The notes under the pieces are model-generated. The model ran no database searches. It was not told the DNA's origin and was given only the letters and a program-made list of their open reading frames with translations. The position numbers were made by a program, and so were the translations under genes. From Lewinellaceae bacterium (GTDB taxonomy: Bacteria > Bacteroidota > Bacteroidia > Chitinophagales > Saprospiraceae), in assembly GCA_020636105.1 (NCBI GenBank), contig JACJYL010000002.1, positions 868,001-932,000 on the forward strand: a DNA stretch of 64,000 bases, given 5' to 3'. Below are positions 16,731 to 25,995 of this stretch, in pieces (within the stretch, counting starts at the first letter, position 1; each line of letters starts with the position of its first letter).

Positions 16731-19700
16731 ATGAAAACCCCGCTTGCGTTATTCATTTTTGGGTGTTGCTTAATATTTTGCCCTTTCGAGGCATTCGGCA
16801 AAGGGTACCCGCTATTCCCATCAGGTATCCTGGATACACTTATTAATCCTCCCGTATTGGAAGCCGTTGTTTCAGGAGACCTTTGCCAGGAGGGAACCGC
16901 TACAGTTACCCTGACAGGAGCAGATGTTTACACCTGGGCGGACAATGGATCTACAGAAAATCCACGTGATTTCAACCTGCCCCCCGGAACCCATCAGATC
17001 GACGTTACCGGGACGGATACCCTAACACACTGTTCAACTACCTTGACGGTGAATCTAGTAATAACAGCAAAACCCACGCCCATCATCCTGCCAACAGACG
17101 GGTTGATCTGCCAGGGCAACTCAATAACCCTTACGGCCCTTGTTGACAATGGCAATACCTATCAATGGAGCACCGGTGCGGTAAATGCGCCAACCATTTC
17201 GGTTTCCCCGACAGTATCCACTTTTTATACGCTCGAGGAAACCAATAATGGGTGTACAGGGTTGTTCCAGGTACTGGTTTCTGTTCAAAACCCCTTGCCC
17301 GCCCCCGAAATAACTTGTGGCGAAAGCACACCGGAATCGGTAGAATTTTCCTGGGCCGAAATAACAAACGCCACGGGATACAATGTGATCGTTTTATCGG
17401 GACAAACCGGTGTAAAGGTTGATACGACCTTTACGGTTTCGAATTTGACTCCGGGAGAAGCCGTAACCATCGAAGTTACCTCTATGGGCACGTTATGCGG
17501 CGGACAATCCTCGTCTTTAACCTGTTACGCCCAGGATTGCCCCCTTATCGAAATGATGTTTACACAGGTGCCGGACATCTGTTTTGACAATAACCTCAAT
17601 GCCATACCTCTTGAAGTCACTTTGTCTGATCCTTCCGTAAATGGCAACGGCTGGTGGACGGGCTCCGGTATAACCGATACATTAAACGGAATTTTTGATC
17701 CGGTAGTGGCCGGCATTGGCGCGCATGAAATAGTCTACCACTTCGAGGCATCCCAGTGTTTTTATAGTGACACCTTAACGGTCCACATTTTCGAAACGCC
17801 TGAATCGAATTTTATTTTATCCCGGGATACCATTTGCCTGACAGATTCCGTGATCGCTACCTTCACCGGATCGCTGACGGCCGGGAGTGTTTTCAACTGG
17901 AATTTTGGTACAGGATCCAGTAACCTTACTTCCGATGCCGGAGGTCCGCACCAAATTACCTTGAATACGACAGGGCTTCATTCGGTAAGTTTGCAGTTAT
18001 CGGATGACCATTGTACTTCACCATTGACTACCCGGACGGTAGAAGTTTCCCCCCCGCTGGAATTACCTATTATCATTTGTGGCCCATCCACTACCCAATC
18101 CGTTTCTTTTACCTGGAATCCGGTGGCCAATGCCACGGGCTATCAAATTCTGGATCTGGACGGTCCGCCCGGAATATTGTCCGGAACCACTTATTCGGTT
18201 ACCGGGTTAGCCCCTGAACAATCTTTAAGCATTGAAATAACAGCATTAAGTAATGGCATTTGCAGCAATACGGTCGCAACGGCGACCTGCCAGGTGGAAG
18301 CCTGCCCGGAGGTCACCGTTACCGTTATCGGGCCGGATACTATTTGCATGAATGACCTTGTAGGATTTGAGTTGGACATATCCGGGAGCAACGACGATTT
18401 TGAAATTAACTACACCCTGAATAACGGCACTCCCATAATGGCTGCAGGAAATACTATGCTTTCCCTCCCCCCCGTAACCTTAAATGAAACCACCACCTTA
18501 ACCATTTCATCTTATACCAATATCAATGCCCCGGAATGCTCTTACTCAGGCAATGCCAGCTGGACAACTATCGTCAACGAGCCCCTATCCTCCGGTAGTG
18601 TTATAGATACCGCCATTATCTGCACGAATACTCCGACAACCGTTGTTTTGAAAGATCTTTTGACAGGTTTCTCCCCCGGAGGCAGTTGGTCAGAAACCTC
18701 TCTTTTTCCTTCCACAACTGGTGCCTTTGATCCTGCTACGGGGAATTTTAATACAGACGGACAATTATCAGGCACGTATAAGTTTACCTATCATATTGAT
18801 GCCCCGGCACCCTGTCCGGATGAAACAACTGAAGTGACTATCATTCTGAACCCAGTACCGTCCGCGGATGCAGGAACAGACCAGGAAATCGCCTGTAACG
18901 AAGACCAGGTCACCCTTGACGGCTCCGGTTCCGATTCCGGAAATGGCATTTATTACCAATGGCTGCCTCCAGCGGGAGTAACCTTGTCTAACCCGATGAC
19001 AGATATTATTGAAGTCGGACATCCTGGTTTTTATCGCCTGGAAGTGACCAATGAATTCGGCTGTTCTGCTACGGATGAGGTTTGGGTTTCTGAAAATGAT
19101 AATATCCCTGAAGCGGCCTGGGAGGTTCAACCCATTTCCTGTTACCATGCTGGAGACGGAAGTATTGCAATACAAAACATAAACGGTGGAACCCCTCCTT
19201 ATTCCTTTTCTTTCGAAGGCGGGATATTTTCTGATCAATTATCCTATTCAGAATTAGGTGCAGGCACGTATTCTTTAATTGTCAAGGATGCCAATGCCTG
19301 CTTCAGTGAATATAACATTGACCTGGAAGAACCTCAGGAATTAACGGTTGAAATAACTTCTTTCCCGGATCAAACCTCCACTATTGAGTATGGAGATACC
19401 ATTCAACTAAAAGCCGTTTATCCCTCGGCGTTTCAAATAGATACCATTATTTGGAACACTGATATGCTTTGGGCAAATGATCAGACAGTGATAATGGTTG
19501 CCCCTTTGTTCACCACTCAATATGGCGTTCTTATCATTGATGAAAACGGATGTATTGCCGAAGATGAGTTCTTGCTTTTGGTCAGAAAAACACGCCCGGT
19601 TTACCTTCCGAATGCGTTTTCCCCGAACAATGACGGGGTCAATGATATTTTTTATATCCAGGGGGGAAGTGCTGTCACAGGAGTCCGATCCTTTTCTGTT

Positions 19701-19886
19701 TTTGACCGTTGGGGCAATAACGTTTTTAGCGCCCAAAACACAAAGCCCAATGACCCCGGATTCGGGTGGAACGGAAAGTATAAAGGCCAACCCCTGCCTC
19801 CGGCCGTTTATACCTATTATGCCGAAATTCAATTTAACGGAGAAGAAGTTATAATCTTCCAGGGGGATATCACGTTAATCAGGTAA
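16731..19886 (+). CDS. Large surface protein with CHU_C / T9SS type B C-terminus
   Basis: 1051 residues from the ATG at 16731, chosen because MKTPLALFIFGCCLIFCPFEAFG is a good signal peptide; an earlier ATG at 16659 would bury it. The body is a series of Ig-like/PKD-like beta domains with paired cysteines and fibronectin III-like parts (SVEFSWAEITNATGYNVIVL and SVSFTWNPVANATGYQILDL are internal duplicates). A SprB-like segment (PISCYHAGDGSIAIQNINGG) is near ~800. The end is a typical gliding-associated C-terminal domain (LPNAFSPNNDGVNDIFYI, FDRWGNNVF). It is probably an adhesin exported by T9SS. The DUF1573 gene follows 17 bp later. Confidence 0.88.
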   Translation: MKTPLALFIFGCCLIFCPFEAFGKGYPLFPSGILDTLINPPVLEAVVSGDLCQEGTATVTLTGADVYTWADNGSTENPRDFNLPPGTHQIDVTGTDTLTHCSTTLTVNLVITAKPTPIILPTDGLICQGNSITLTALVDNGNTYQWSTGAVNAPTISVSPTVSTFYTLEETNNGCTGLFQVLVSVQNPLPAPEITCGESTPESVEFSWAEITNATGYNVIVLSGQTGVKVDTTFTVSNLTPGEAVTIEVTSMGTLCGGQSSSLTCYAQDCPLIEMMFTQVPDICFDNNLNAIPLEVTLSDPSVNGNGWWTGSGITDTLNGIFDPVVAGIGAHEIVYHFEASQCFYSDTLTVHIFETPESNFILSRDTICLTDSVIATFTGSLTAGSVFNWNFGTGSSNLTSDAGGPHQITLNTTGLHSVSLQLSDDHCTSPLTTRTVEVSPPLELPIIICGPSTTQSVSFTWNPVANATGYQILDLDGPPGILSGTTYSVTGLAPEQSLSIEITALSNGICSNTVATATCQVEACPEVTVTVIGPDTICMNDLVGFELDISGSNDDFEINYTLNNGTPIMAAGNTMLSLPPVTLNETTTLTISSYTNINAPECSYSGNASWTTIVNEPLSSGSVIDTAIICTNTPTTVVLKDLLTGFSPGGSWSETSLFPSTTGAFDPATGNFNTDGQLSGTYKFTYHIDAPAPCPDETTEVTIILNPVPSADAGTDQEIACNEDQVTLDGSGSDSGNGIYYQWLPPAGVTLSNPMTDIIEVGHPGFYRLEVTNEFGCSATDEVWVSENDNIPEAAWEVQPISCYHAGDGSIAIQNINGGTPPYSFSFEGGIFSDQLSYSELGAGTYSLIVKDANACFSEYNIDLEEPQELTVEITSFPDQTSTIEYGDTIQLKAVYPSAFQIDTIIWNTDMLWANDQTVIMVAPLFTTQYGVLIIDENGCIAEDEFLLLVRKTRPVYLPNAFSPNNDGVNDIFYIQGGSAVTGVRSFSVFDRWGNNVFSAQNTKPNDPGFGWNGKYKGQPLPPAVYTYYAEIQFNGEEVIIFQGDITLIR

Positions 19887-19903
19887 TTCAAAACCATTCA
19901 AAT

Positions 19904-20299
19904 ATGAAAAAAAGTCTTTCCCCCAAAAAATTCCGGCAATTTCTGATAACCCTAATGCTATTGCTTCCTGGTTTAACCTCTGTTGGACAGGTATCTGTAG
20001 AATGGCTAACGCCCATGTCCCATGATTTTGGGGATATAAAACAGGGCAAATCCGCATTTTATGAATTTAAGTTCCGTAATACGGGCAATGCCCCGATTAC
20101 CCTTTCCAATGTAAGACCTTCCTGTGGCTGCACTGCGCCGGACTGGGAAGAAACCCCTATTTTGCCGGATTCTATTTCCAACATTGCCATTGAATTCGAT
20201 GCCCGGGAAAGCGGATATTTCAAAAAAAGCATCAAAGTCTATTTCCAGGAACAGCGAAAAGGCTACAAACTCTATATTGAAGGAGTGGTGGAGGAATGA
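19904..20299 (+). CDS. DUF1573 domain secreted protein
   Basis: 131 residues. A signal sequence (FLITLMLLLPGLTSVGQ) is followed by one DUF1573 Ig-like domain with HDFGDIKQGKSAFYEFKFRN and VRPSCGCTAPDW. The CGCT motif is a hallmark of the family, whose role is unknown. It is placed directly behind the CHU_C surface protein and may be co-expressed with it. The envelope location is inferred from the signal peptide. Confidence 0.88.
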   Translation: MKKSLSPKKFRQFLITLMLLLPGLTSVGQVSVEWLTPMSHDFGDIKQGKSAFYEFKFRNTGNAPITLSNVRPSCGCTAPDWEETPILPDSISNIAIEFDARESGYFKKSIKVYFQEQRKGYKLYIEGVVEE

Positions 20300-20974
20300 A
20301 GGTTAAGTCGATTTTTTTGAGGGCTTTCAGGCTTTGCGAAGCGAAATCCCGTACCGGAGGTCGGGGTTGTTCCAATTGTTCAAGTGGAGCGTAGCGACAT
20401 CGCACCGTCAGGTCGGGAGGGTTCAAATGGTTTCAAGGCTGTTTCAGGTTGGTTCTGGTTTTAATGACTTCGAAACCTACCGGCATGCTTTGGCAGGCGG
20501 GTTCGATGTTGGATACCTTGCCTGCTGTCGCAGTAAGGCAGGTTCTGTTGTTCTGCGGTTGGGTTCTGCCTTTCGGACATTCAATCTTTTTGATTTCAGG
20601 AAGGAAAAAAGATTTAGGGTTAAAAGAGGCACAACATGCCGTAACCGCAGAATAATGAAATTAAGGCTTTATACCCCAATGTTCAATACAAATTTTGGTG
20701 ATTTTAAGGACCAGCTTTCCTCTTGCACCAAATGGCCTTAGAAGGCTTGATATTCCCTGATAAAAGTTGACCAAAAGTGCTTTTCGTAGATAAAAAGGAG
20801 TGGCTGGTCTTCATTAACTTTTTTATAACAGTCAAAAGGCATTAAAATTAGTGGACTCCACGTATTTTCGGGGAACTGAACCAAACAGGACCTTTGGGGA
20901 AATTAAAAAAATGTTTCTCCCTCCACAAACCCAACCAATGATTTGGTATCGGTAAAAAAATTCAACTTTTAATT
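20300..20974. repeat. Gene-free, repeat-containing intergenic region
   Basis: About 700 bp without a convincing gene. Bases 20345-20440 repeat, in inverted orientation, the modules seen at 2798-2880 (GTACCGGAGGTCGGGGTTGTTC, TTCAAGTGGAGCG, CAGGTCGGGAGGGTTCAAA). Around 20517-20540 a CCTGC...GCAGG-type hairpin occurs, as in the 10.9 and 34.2 kb regions. A 135-codon plus-strand frame here has no recognisable product. Confidence 0.5.
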
Positions 20975-20982
20975 TATCTTTG
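20975..20982 (+). promoter_or_regulatory. Putative -7 promoter element of lepB
   Basis: TATCTTTG fits TAnnTTTG and is 20 bp upstream of the lepB ATG; a clear -33 TTTG at ideal spacing is not seen. Confidence 0.45.
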
Positions 20983-21002
20983 CAGCGCAAAAAAAATCTA
21001 TC

Positions 21003-22610
21003 ATGACTTTTTTACTCATTTTATACATTGTTTTAAGCATCAGCCTTTACAAAATTTTTGAAAAAGCGGGTGTGGAAGGATGGAAAGCACTGATTCCCGG
21101 ACTCAATTTCGTGGAATGGTGTAAACTCATTGGCCGGCCTTCATGGTGGGCATTATTGTTATTAATCCCGATCGTAAACATTTTCATATTGGCCGGAATG
21201 TGTGTCGATATGGTGCGTTCCTTTAAAAAATATAAACTTTGGCACAGTGCCCTGGCAGTGATCCTGCCCCCCTCTATTTTTTTCTGGTTGGGATTCGACA
21301 AAAAGGAAGCTTATGACGGCCCTACGCTGGACAAAGAAAAAGCTTATGCACAGGAAATTGCGGAAGCACAAAAATCAGAGAATTCAAGGTTGTTAAAAAA
21401 ACTCATCGCCAACAGTCCCTATAAAAAATCAGCTCCCCGTGAATGGACAGAAGCGATCTTTTTTGCCGTATTTGCAGCAGCTTTCATCAGGATGTTTCTC
21501 ATTGAGGCCTATGTGATTCCGACCCCTTCTATGGAAGGCTCATTACTCGTTGGGGACTTCTTGTTTGTCAGTAAGGTACACTATGGGGTAAGAATGCCTG
21601 AAACCGTTGCCATGATCCCGCTTTTGCACAACCGCATTCCGGGAATCAACCGGGAATCTTACTTAAAAAAACCACAACTGAATTACAAGAGGCTGCCCGC
21701 CCTGGAACCTATTGACAGAAATGATCCGGTAGTTTTTAATTTCCCGGAAGGTGACAGCGTGTATATTTTCCCGGAGCGCACCTGGAGTATAAATGATTAC
21801 CGAAGAGGCGCCGTGGAAGATAGCGGATACAGACAACACCTTGCAGCGATCAAGAGTGGAAAAAAACCCCTTACCATCCGACCGATGGATAAAAAGGACC
21901 ATTATGTGAAGCGGTGTATTGGAATTTCCGGTGACAGCCTTCAGATCATTGACCGGCAGGTTTACATTAACGGTAGTCCTGCGAAAAACCCTGAATTCAT
22001 CCAGTTTTCTTACGAAGTGACTTCTTCCAACGGCAACCTTAATACACGGAACTTTTCGGACTGGGGCATTTCTTCCCAGGATGTGTACAAAACACCTTAC
22101 CCCAACACCTGGCTCATGTTCCTTTCTGATGTTCAGAAAGAAAAGGTACAGGCGATGGACAGCGGCATCACCATCAGGCCCAGAGATTTTTCAAAAATAG
22201 ACAATTCCTCTAAATTATTCCCACATGATCCGGTCCATTTCCCGGGGTGGAACATTGATAATTACGGCCCGGTTTATATTCCCAAAGCCGGTGCTACCGT
22301 TAAAATATCGCCGGAAAATATAGCGCTGTACAGCAGGGTCATTTCGGTATATGAAAAAAACGATCTGAAGATCAAAGACGGAAAGATATTTATCAACGGG
22401 GTAGAAACAGATGAATACACTTTTAAAATGAATTATTACTGGATGATGGGAGATAATCGCCACAATTCAGAAGATTCACGTTTCTGGGGATTCGTACCGG
22501 AAGACCATATAGTCGGCAAACCGTTATTCATCTGGTTTTCCACCAAAGAAGGAAGCATTCGTAACGGCATCAACTGGGATCGGATTTTTACTTCTGCCGA
22601 TAAACAATAG
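21003..22610 (+). CDS. lepB: Signal peptidase I, long Bacteroidota form
   Basis: 535 residues, about twice the length of simple LepB, as is usual in Bacteroidota. The N-terminus has two or three hydrophobic segments (LLILYIVLSISLY, WWALLLLIPIVNIFILAGM, LAVILPPSIFFWLGF), and another membrane segment lies at ~145-165. The serine-lysine dyad is Ser176 (IPTPSMEGSLLVGDF) and Lys303 (HYVKRCIGISGDS). The C-terminal signature MMGDNRHNSEDSRFWGFV is intact. A long insertion separates the dyad residues. It cleaves signal peptides of exported proteins at the inner membrane. The lipoprotein gene follows 45 bp later. Confidence 0.97.
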   Translation: MTFLLILYIVLSISLYKIFEKAGVEGWKALIPGLNFVEWCKLIGRPSWWALLLLIPIVNIFILAGMCVDMVRSFKKYKLWHSALAVILPPSIFFWLGFDKKEAYDGPTLDKEKAYAQEIAEAQKSENSRLLKKLIANSPYKKSAPREWTEAIFFAVFAAAFIRMFLIEAYVIPTPSMEGSLLVGDFLFVSKVHYGVRMPETVAMIPLLHNRIPGINRESYLKKPQLNYKRLPALEPIDRNDPVVFNFPEGDSVYIFPERTWSINDYRRGAVEDSGYRQHLAAIKSGKKPLTIRPMDKKDHYVKRCIGISGDSLQIIDRQVYINGSPAKNPEFIQFSYEVTSSNGNLNTRNFSDWGISSQDVYKTPYPNTWLMFLSDVQKEKVQAMDSGITIRPRDFSKIDNSSKLFPHDPVHFPGWNIDNYGPVYIPKAGATVKISPENIALYSRVISVYEKNDLKIKDGKIFINGVETDEYTFKMNYYWMMGDNRHNSEDSRFWGFVPEDHIVGKPLFIWFSTKEGSIRNGINWDRIFTSADKQ

Positions 22611-22655
22611 TTGAATAGTATAAATAATAATTCTGACAATAAAAACCTAAAAATA

Positions 22656-23180
22656 ATGCGTAAACTATTAATCTTGTTTGTGTTTGCTGCGATTACCTTA
22701 TCCTCCTGCAAACAAGCCACAAATCAAAACCCAGCCGGGCTTACCATCGAGGAAATGACTGACATTCTGACCTCACAAAAATGGAGATATGACGTTGACC
22801 AGGTTCAAAAAGGACTTGACGAAGTAAAGTCAAAAATTCCTCCCGGACAATATGAAATCGTTTCCAAAGCCATTCAAAGAGTTCAGTTTGGTACTTTTGA
22901 ATTTACCAAAGACAATACAATCTGGCTGGATCTGGCCAATGGAAGTTCGCCCTCACAAGGCACCTGGGTTTTTTCTCCTGAAGGAGATTACCTGGTCATT
23001 ACTTTTTCTACCACAAAGGCAGTTCCTCACCCTATTGAAAAATTCAGCAAGGATGAGATTTACCTGGGAGCAAATTTAGAGGCAGGAGCCATTTATCCTA
23101 AGGTTTTCATTCCTTTGTCGGAAGGTTCCGGAATAATCACCAGGGATACTGTTGATACAACAAATACCTCAGAACAGTAA
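22656..23180 (+). CDS. Putative lipoprotein, function unknown
   Basis: 174 residues from the ATG at 22656; a frame start at 22611 would add 15 polar residues before the signal. MRKLLILFVFAAITLSSCKQ is a lipoprotein signal with a lipobox cysteine. The mature part (LTSQKWRYDVDQV, FEFTKDNTIWLDLANGSSPSQGTWVF, YLVITFSTTKAVPHPIEKF) resembles lipocalin-like/META-like small beta domains, though I do not assign one. It probably forms a unit with lepB and is followed by a strong terminator. Confidence 0.75.
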   Translation: MRKLLILFVFAAITLSSCKQATNQNPAGLTIEEMTDILTSQKWRYDVDQVQKGLDEVKSKIPPGQYEIVSKAIQRVQFGTFEFTKDNTIWLDLANGSSPSQGTWVFSPEGDYLVITFSTTKAVPHPIEKFSKDEIYLGANLEAGAIYPKVFIPLSEGSGIITRDTVDTTNTSEQ

Positions 23181-23217
23181 TTTTAAATTCCGTCAATACT
23201 CTATTTATTTTAGTGCT

Positions 23218-23255
23218 TAAAAACCTGTAATACGTAAAGCATTACAGGTTTTTTT
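23218..23255 (+). terminator. Intrinsic terminator after the lipoprotein gene
   Basis: AAACCTGTAAT (23221-23231) pairs with ATTACAGGTTT (23241-23251), followed by a T-run. Confidence 0.85.
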
Positions 23256-23333
23256 ATGCCAAATTTTAATACATGAAAACATCTTCATGTATTTTGTATA
23301 TTTTTGTAGAAAAAACAAATAAAAATCAATTTT

Positions 23334-25253
23334 ATGCAAAATAAATTATTCTTCTCCCTAAGCTTTTTGCTCCCTTTTACTTTCCTGTTTTACGGGTATG
23401 TCAGCGAAGATACCATAGTAAAAGAAATCAATTACCATCCGGAAAATTTCCTGAGCACGGAATTGCCAAACGGGTTCAATGATCTTTTTGCCGGGTCTGG
23501 AGAATGTGCCTTTTGCCACCAGGATATAACCTCCAATACCGGCGAAAATGTAAGCATAGCAGACGACTGGCGTTCGACGATGATGGCGAATTCCGCAAAA
23601 GATCCCTTCTGGAGGGCAAAAGTCAGCCATGAAATCCTGGCTGTTCCCCAAAACCAGGAAATCATCGAAAGTACTTGTACCAAATGCCACGCTCCTGCCG
23701 GCAATAAAAATGCCCATTTCCTGGGGCAAATGGGATATACGCTGCAAGAAATGGAAAATGACCCCATTGCGCTCGACGGGGTTACCTGTACCGTCTGTCA
23801 CCAGATTCCCCAGGAGTCCATGGGCAATTTCTCCGGCAATTTCCTCACCGGGGAAGACCGGCTAATGTGGGGACCCTACAGTTTTGAATTATTTGCCATG
23901 CCCATGGTAGAACACACAAACTATACCCCAACTTATGGCAGCCAGATCCACAATGCGAAATTATGCGCCTCCTGCCATACCCTCATTACCAACACCGTGG
24001 ATCTTGAGGGCAATTTTACCGGAGGTACTTTCGTAGAACAGGCCATCTTCCACGAATGGCAAAACTCCTCCTATCCATCAATGGGGGTATCCTGCCAGAC
24101 TTGCCACATTCCTCAAACAGACGACGGGGTGGTTATTTCCAGCCGTCCGCCATGGCTGGACACGGAGCGTTCCCCTTTTGGCAAACACGAACTGGCGGGA
24201 GCGAACGTTTTTATGCTCAACCTCCTCAAAAATAATGCTGAAGCTATCGGAGTCACGGCTACCGGGGCGCAATTTGATAATACCATCACCCGAACCCTGG
24301 CCATGCTGCAGCAAAAAACACTGGATGCCCAGCTGACCCAAACGGAAAGAACAGCAGATACGCTCTTCCTTGAACTGAGCCTGATGAATAAAGCGGGGCA
24401 CAAATTTCCGTCGGGTTATCCCAGTCGCAGGGCTTTTGTCAGTCTCATGGTGATCAATGAAGCAAACGATACCCTTTTTCATAGTGGCCAAATGGATGAT
24501 GCATTCCAGTTGCTGCATGAAAATGAAACTTACGAGCCCCACTATAATATGATCAACAACGAAGAACAGGTACAGATCTATGAAATGGTTATGGGCGATG
24601 TGGCCGGTAATGTGACTACTGTTTTGGAAAGAGCAAACACCCAAATTAAAGATAACCGCCTTCCCCCTGTTGGATTTAACACTACCCATTTTGGTTATGA
24701 CACCGTACAGATTAAGGGCCATGCATTTGCAGATCCCGACTTTAATAAAAACGGCACGGAGCAAGGCACCGGGAAAGATAAGGTCCATTTCCACATTCCC
24801 TTGAATGGCGAATCGGGTGACCTCGCAGTGGTGGCCAGGGTATATTACCAGACCGTTTCTTCCAAATGGCTCAACGAAATGTTCAGCCATTCTTCCGACG
24901 AAATTGATACTTTCAAATCCTTTTATGAAGACGCCGATAAAACGCCGACAGTAGTAAGTGAAACGGCCATTGTCAGTTCACTCACTTCTGCAGATGACCC
25001 GGGATTGAGAAATTCCATCAATATTTTTCCCAATCCGGCTCAGGATTCTTTTGTTGTGGAAAGTACCCAATTCGATATTACCAACATAGAATTGTTCACA
25101 CTCAATGGAAAATCAGTACCCTTTGAAATGACCCAAAATACAATTTCCAACAACTTTTTGATCAAGGTAACAGAAGCTAAGGGGCTATTCTTATTGAAGG
25201 TGCATTTGGATAAAAACAAATCCGTGATTTATAAAGTGGCGTTAGTGGAATAG
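23334..25253 (+). CDS. Five-heme c-type cytochrome with T9SS-like tail
   Basis: 639 residues with a signal peptide (FFSLSFLLPFTFLFYGYV). Five CxxCH heme sites lie in the N-terminal third: CAFCH (Cys58), CTKCH, CTVCH, CASCH and CQTCH. The spacing resembles cytochrome c554-like multiheme proteins. The middle (~290-520) is a beta-rich domain of unknown type containing NKAGHKFPSGYPSRRAFV. The last ~80 residues (NIFPNPAQDSFVVESTQFDI...LFLLKVHLDKNK) look like a T9SS type A sorting domain. It is probably an electron carrier or oxidoreductase at the cell surface. The partner is unknown; a MauG-type protein is encoded 750 bp away. Confidence 0.9.
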   Translation: MQNKLFFSLSFLLPFTFLFYGYVSEDTIVKEINYHPENFLSTELPNGFNDLFAGSGECAFCHQDITSNTGENVSIADDWRSTMMANSAKDPFWRAKVSHEILAVPQNQEIIESTCTKCHAPAGNKNAHFLGQMGYTLQEMENDPIALDGVTCTVCHQIPQESMGNFSGNFLTGEDRLMWGPYSFELFAMPMVEHTNYTPTYGSQIHNAKLCASCHTLITNTVDLEGNFTGGTFVEQAIFHEWQNSSYPSMGVSCQTCHIPQTDDGVVISSRPPWLDTERSPFGKHELAGANVFMLNLLKNNAEAIGVTATGAQFDNTITRTLAMLQQKTLDAQLTQTERTADTLFLELSLMNKAGHKFPSGYPSRRAFVSLMVINEANDTLFHSGQMDDAFQLLHENETYEPHYNMINNEEQVQIYEMVMGDVAGNVTTVLERANTQIKDNRLPPVGFNTTHFGYDTVQIKGHAFADPDFNKNGTEQGTGKDKVHFHIPLNGESGDLAVVARVYYQTVSSKWLNEMFSHSSDEIDTFKSFYEDADKTPTVVSETAIVSSLTSADDPGLRNSINIFPNPAQDSFVVESTQFDITNIELFTLNGKSVPFEMTQNTISNNFLIKVTEAKGLFLLKVHLDKNKSVIYKVALVE

Positions 25254-25337
25254 CATTTTTATAAAAAGGCAGGATGGAGAGAAATCAAAATTTGGTGTAT
25301 AGATCAGAATGAAGTATTTTTGTAAAAAGTGCTACGC

Positions 25338-25940
25338 ATGATTATTACCAGTATCGATCAACTCAATCCTCAAAAAAAGTATTCGTATGCCGATTACTTA
25401 AAATGGCAATTTGATGAATTGGTCGAGCTCATTAATGGAAAATTATTCCGGATGAGCCCGGCTCCATCCAGGTTACATCAGAAGATTTCCTTTGCAATAA
25501 GCGGAAATTTCTACAATTTTTTTCAAGGAAAAAGTTGCGATGTTTACCATGCTCCTTTTGATGTGAGACTGCCTGACCCGAAAAAGTCTAGCGGTGACGA
25601 GAAGGTTTTTTCTGTGGTTCAACCCGATATTTGCATCATTTGCGATAAGGAAAAACTCGACGACAGAGGTTGTATCGGTGCTCCTGATCTCATCGTGGAA
25701 ATTTTATCTCCGGCCACAAGAAAAAAGGACCTCAATGAAAAATTCGACCTCTACGAACAATCCGGTGTATTGGAATACTGGATCGTTCAACCGAATGATC
25801 AGACGATTACTGTTTTTGATCTGACGAACGATAAATACCTGCTCAGAAAAATTTACGGTGCGGAGGAAATGATCTCCGGAGGTGTTTTTCCTGAATTGGT
25901 GATTGATTTGACCAAGGTTTTTGAAATTCCTGAGCTATAA
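25338..25940 (+). CDS. Uma2 family (DUF820) nuclease-fold protein
   Basis: 200 residues from the ATG at 25338; a GTG at 25329 is the alternative. The restriction-endonuclease-like DUF820/Uma2 fold is visible: VELINGKLFRMSPAPSRLHQ, then VQPDICIICDKEK, GAPDLIVEILSPATRKKDLNEK, YEQSGVLEYWIVQP. The acidic and lysine residues of a PD-(D/E)xK site (Asp in PDICI, Glu in VEILSP, Lys nearby) are kept. The family is widespread and its role is uncertain, often linked to mobile elements. A bidirectional terminator separates it from the converging peroxidase gene. Confidence 0.9.
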   Translation: MIITSIDQLNPQKKYSYADYLKWQFDELVELINGKLFRMSPAPSRLHQKISFAISGNFYNFFQGKSCDVYHAPFDVRLPDPKKSSGDEKVFSVVQPDICIICDKEKLDDRGCIGAPDLIVEILSPATRKKDLNEKFDLYEQSGVLEYWIVQPNDQTITVFDLTNDKYLLRKIYGAEEMISGGVFPELVIDLTKVFEIPEL

Positions 25941-25954
25941 ATAAATCTCACCTT

Positions 25955-25995
25955 TAAAAAAGGCCCGGTTGAAAGGTTCAACCGGGCCTTTTTTT
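25955..25995. terminator. Bidirectional terminator
   Basis: A perfect 12-bp stem GGCCCGGTTGAA (25962-25973) with TTCAACCGGGCC (25977-25988) is flanked by A- and T-runs. It serves both converging genes and touches the stop codon of the minus-strand one. Confidence 0.9.

Noticed and set aside
20334..20741. Plus-strand 135-codon frame after the DUF1573 gene
   Set aside because: Composed of intergenic repeat modules also seen at 2.8 kb; no domain or plausible start context.
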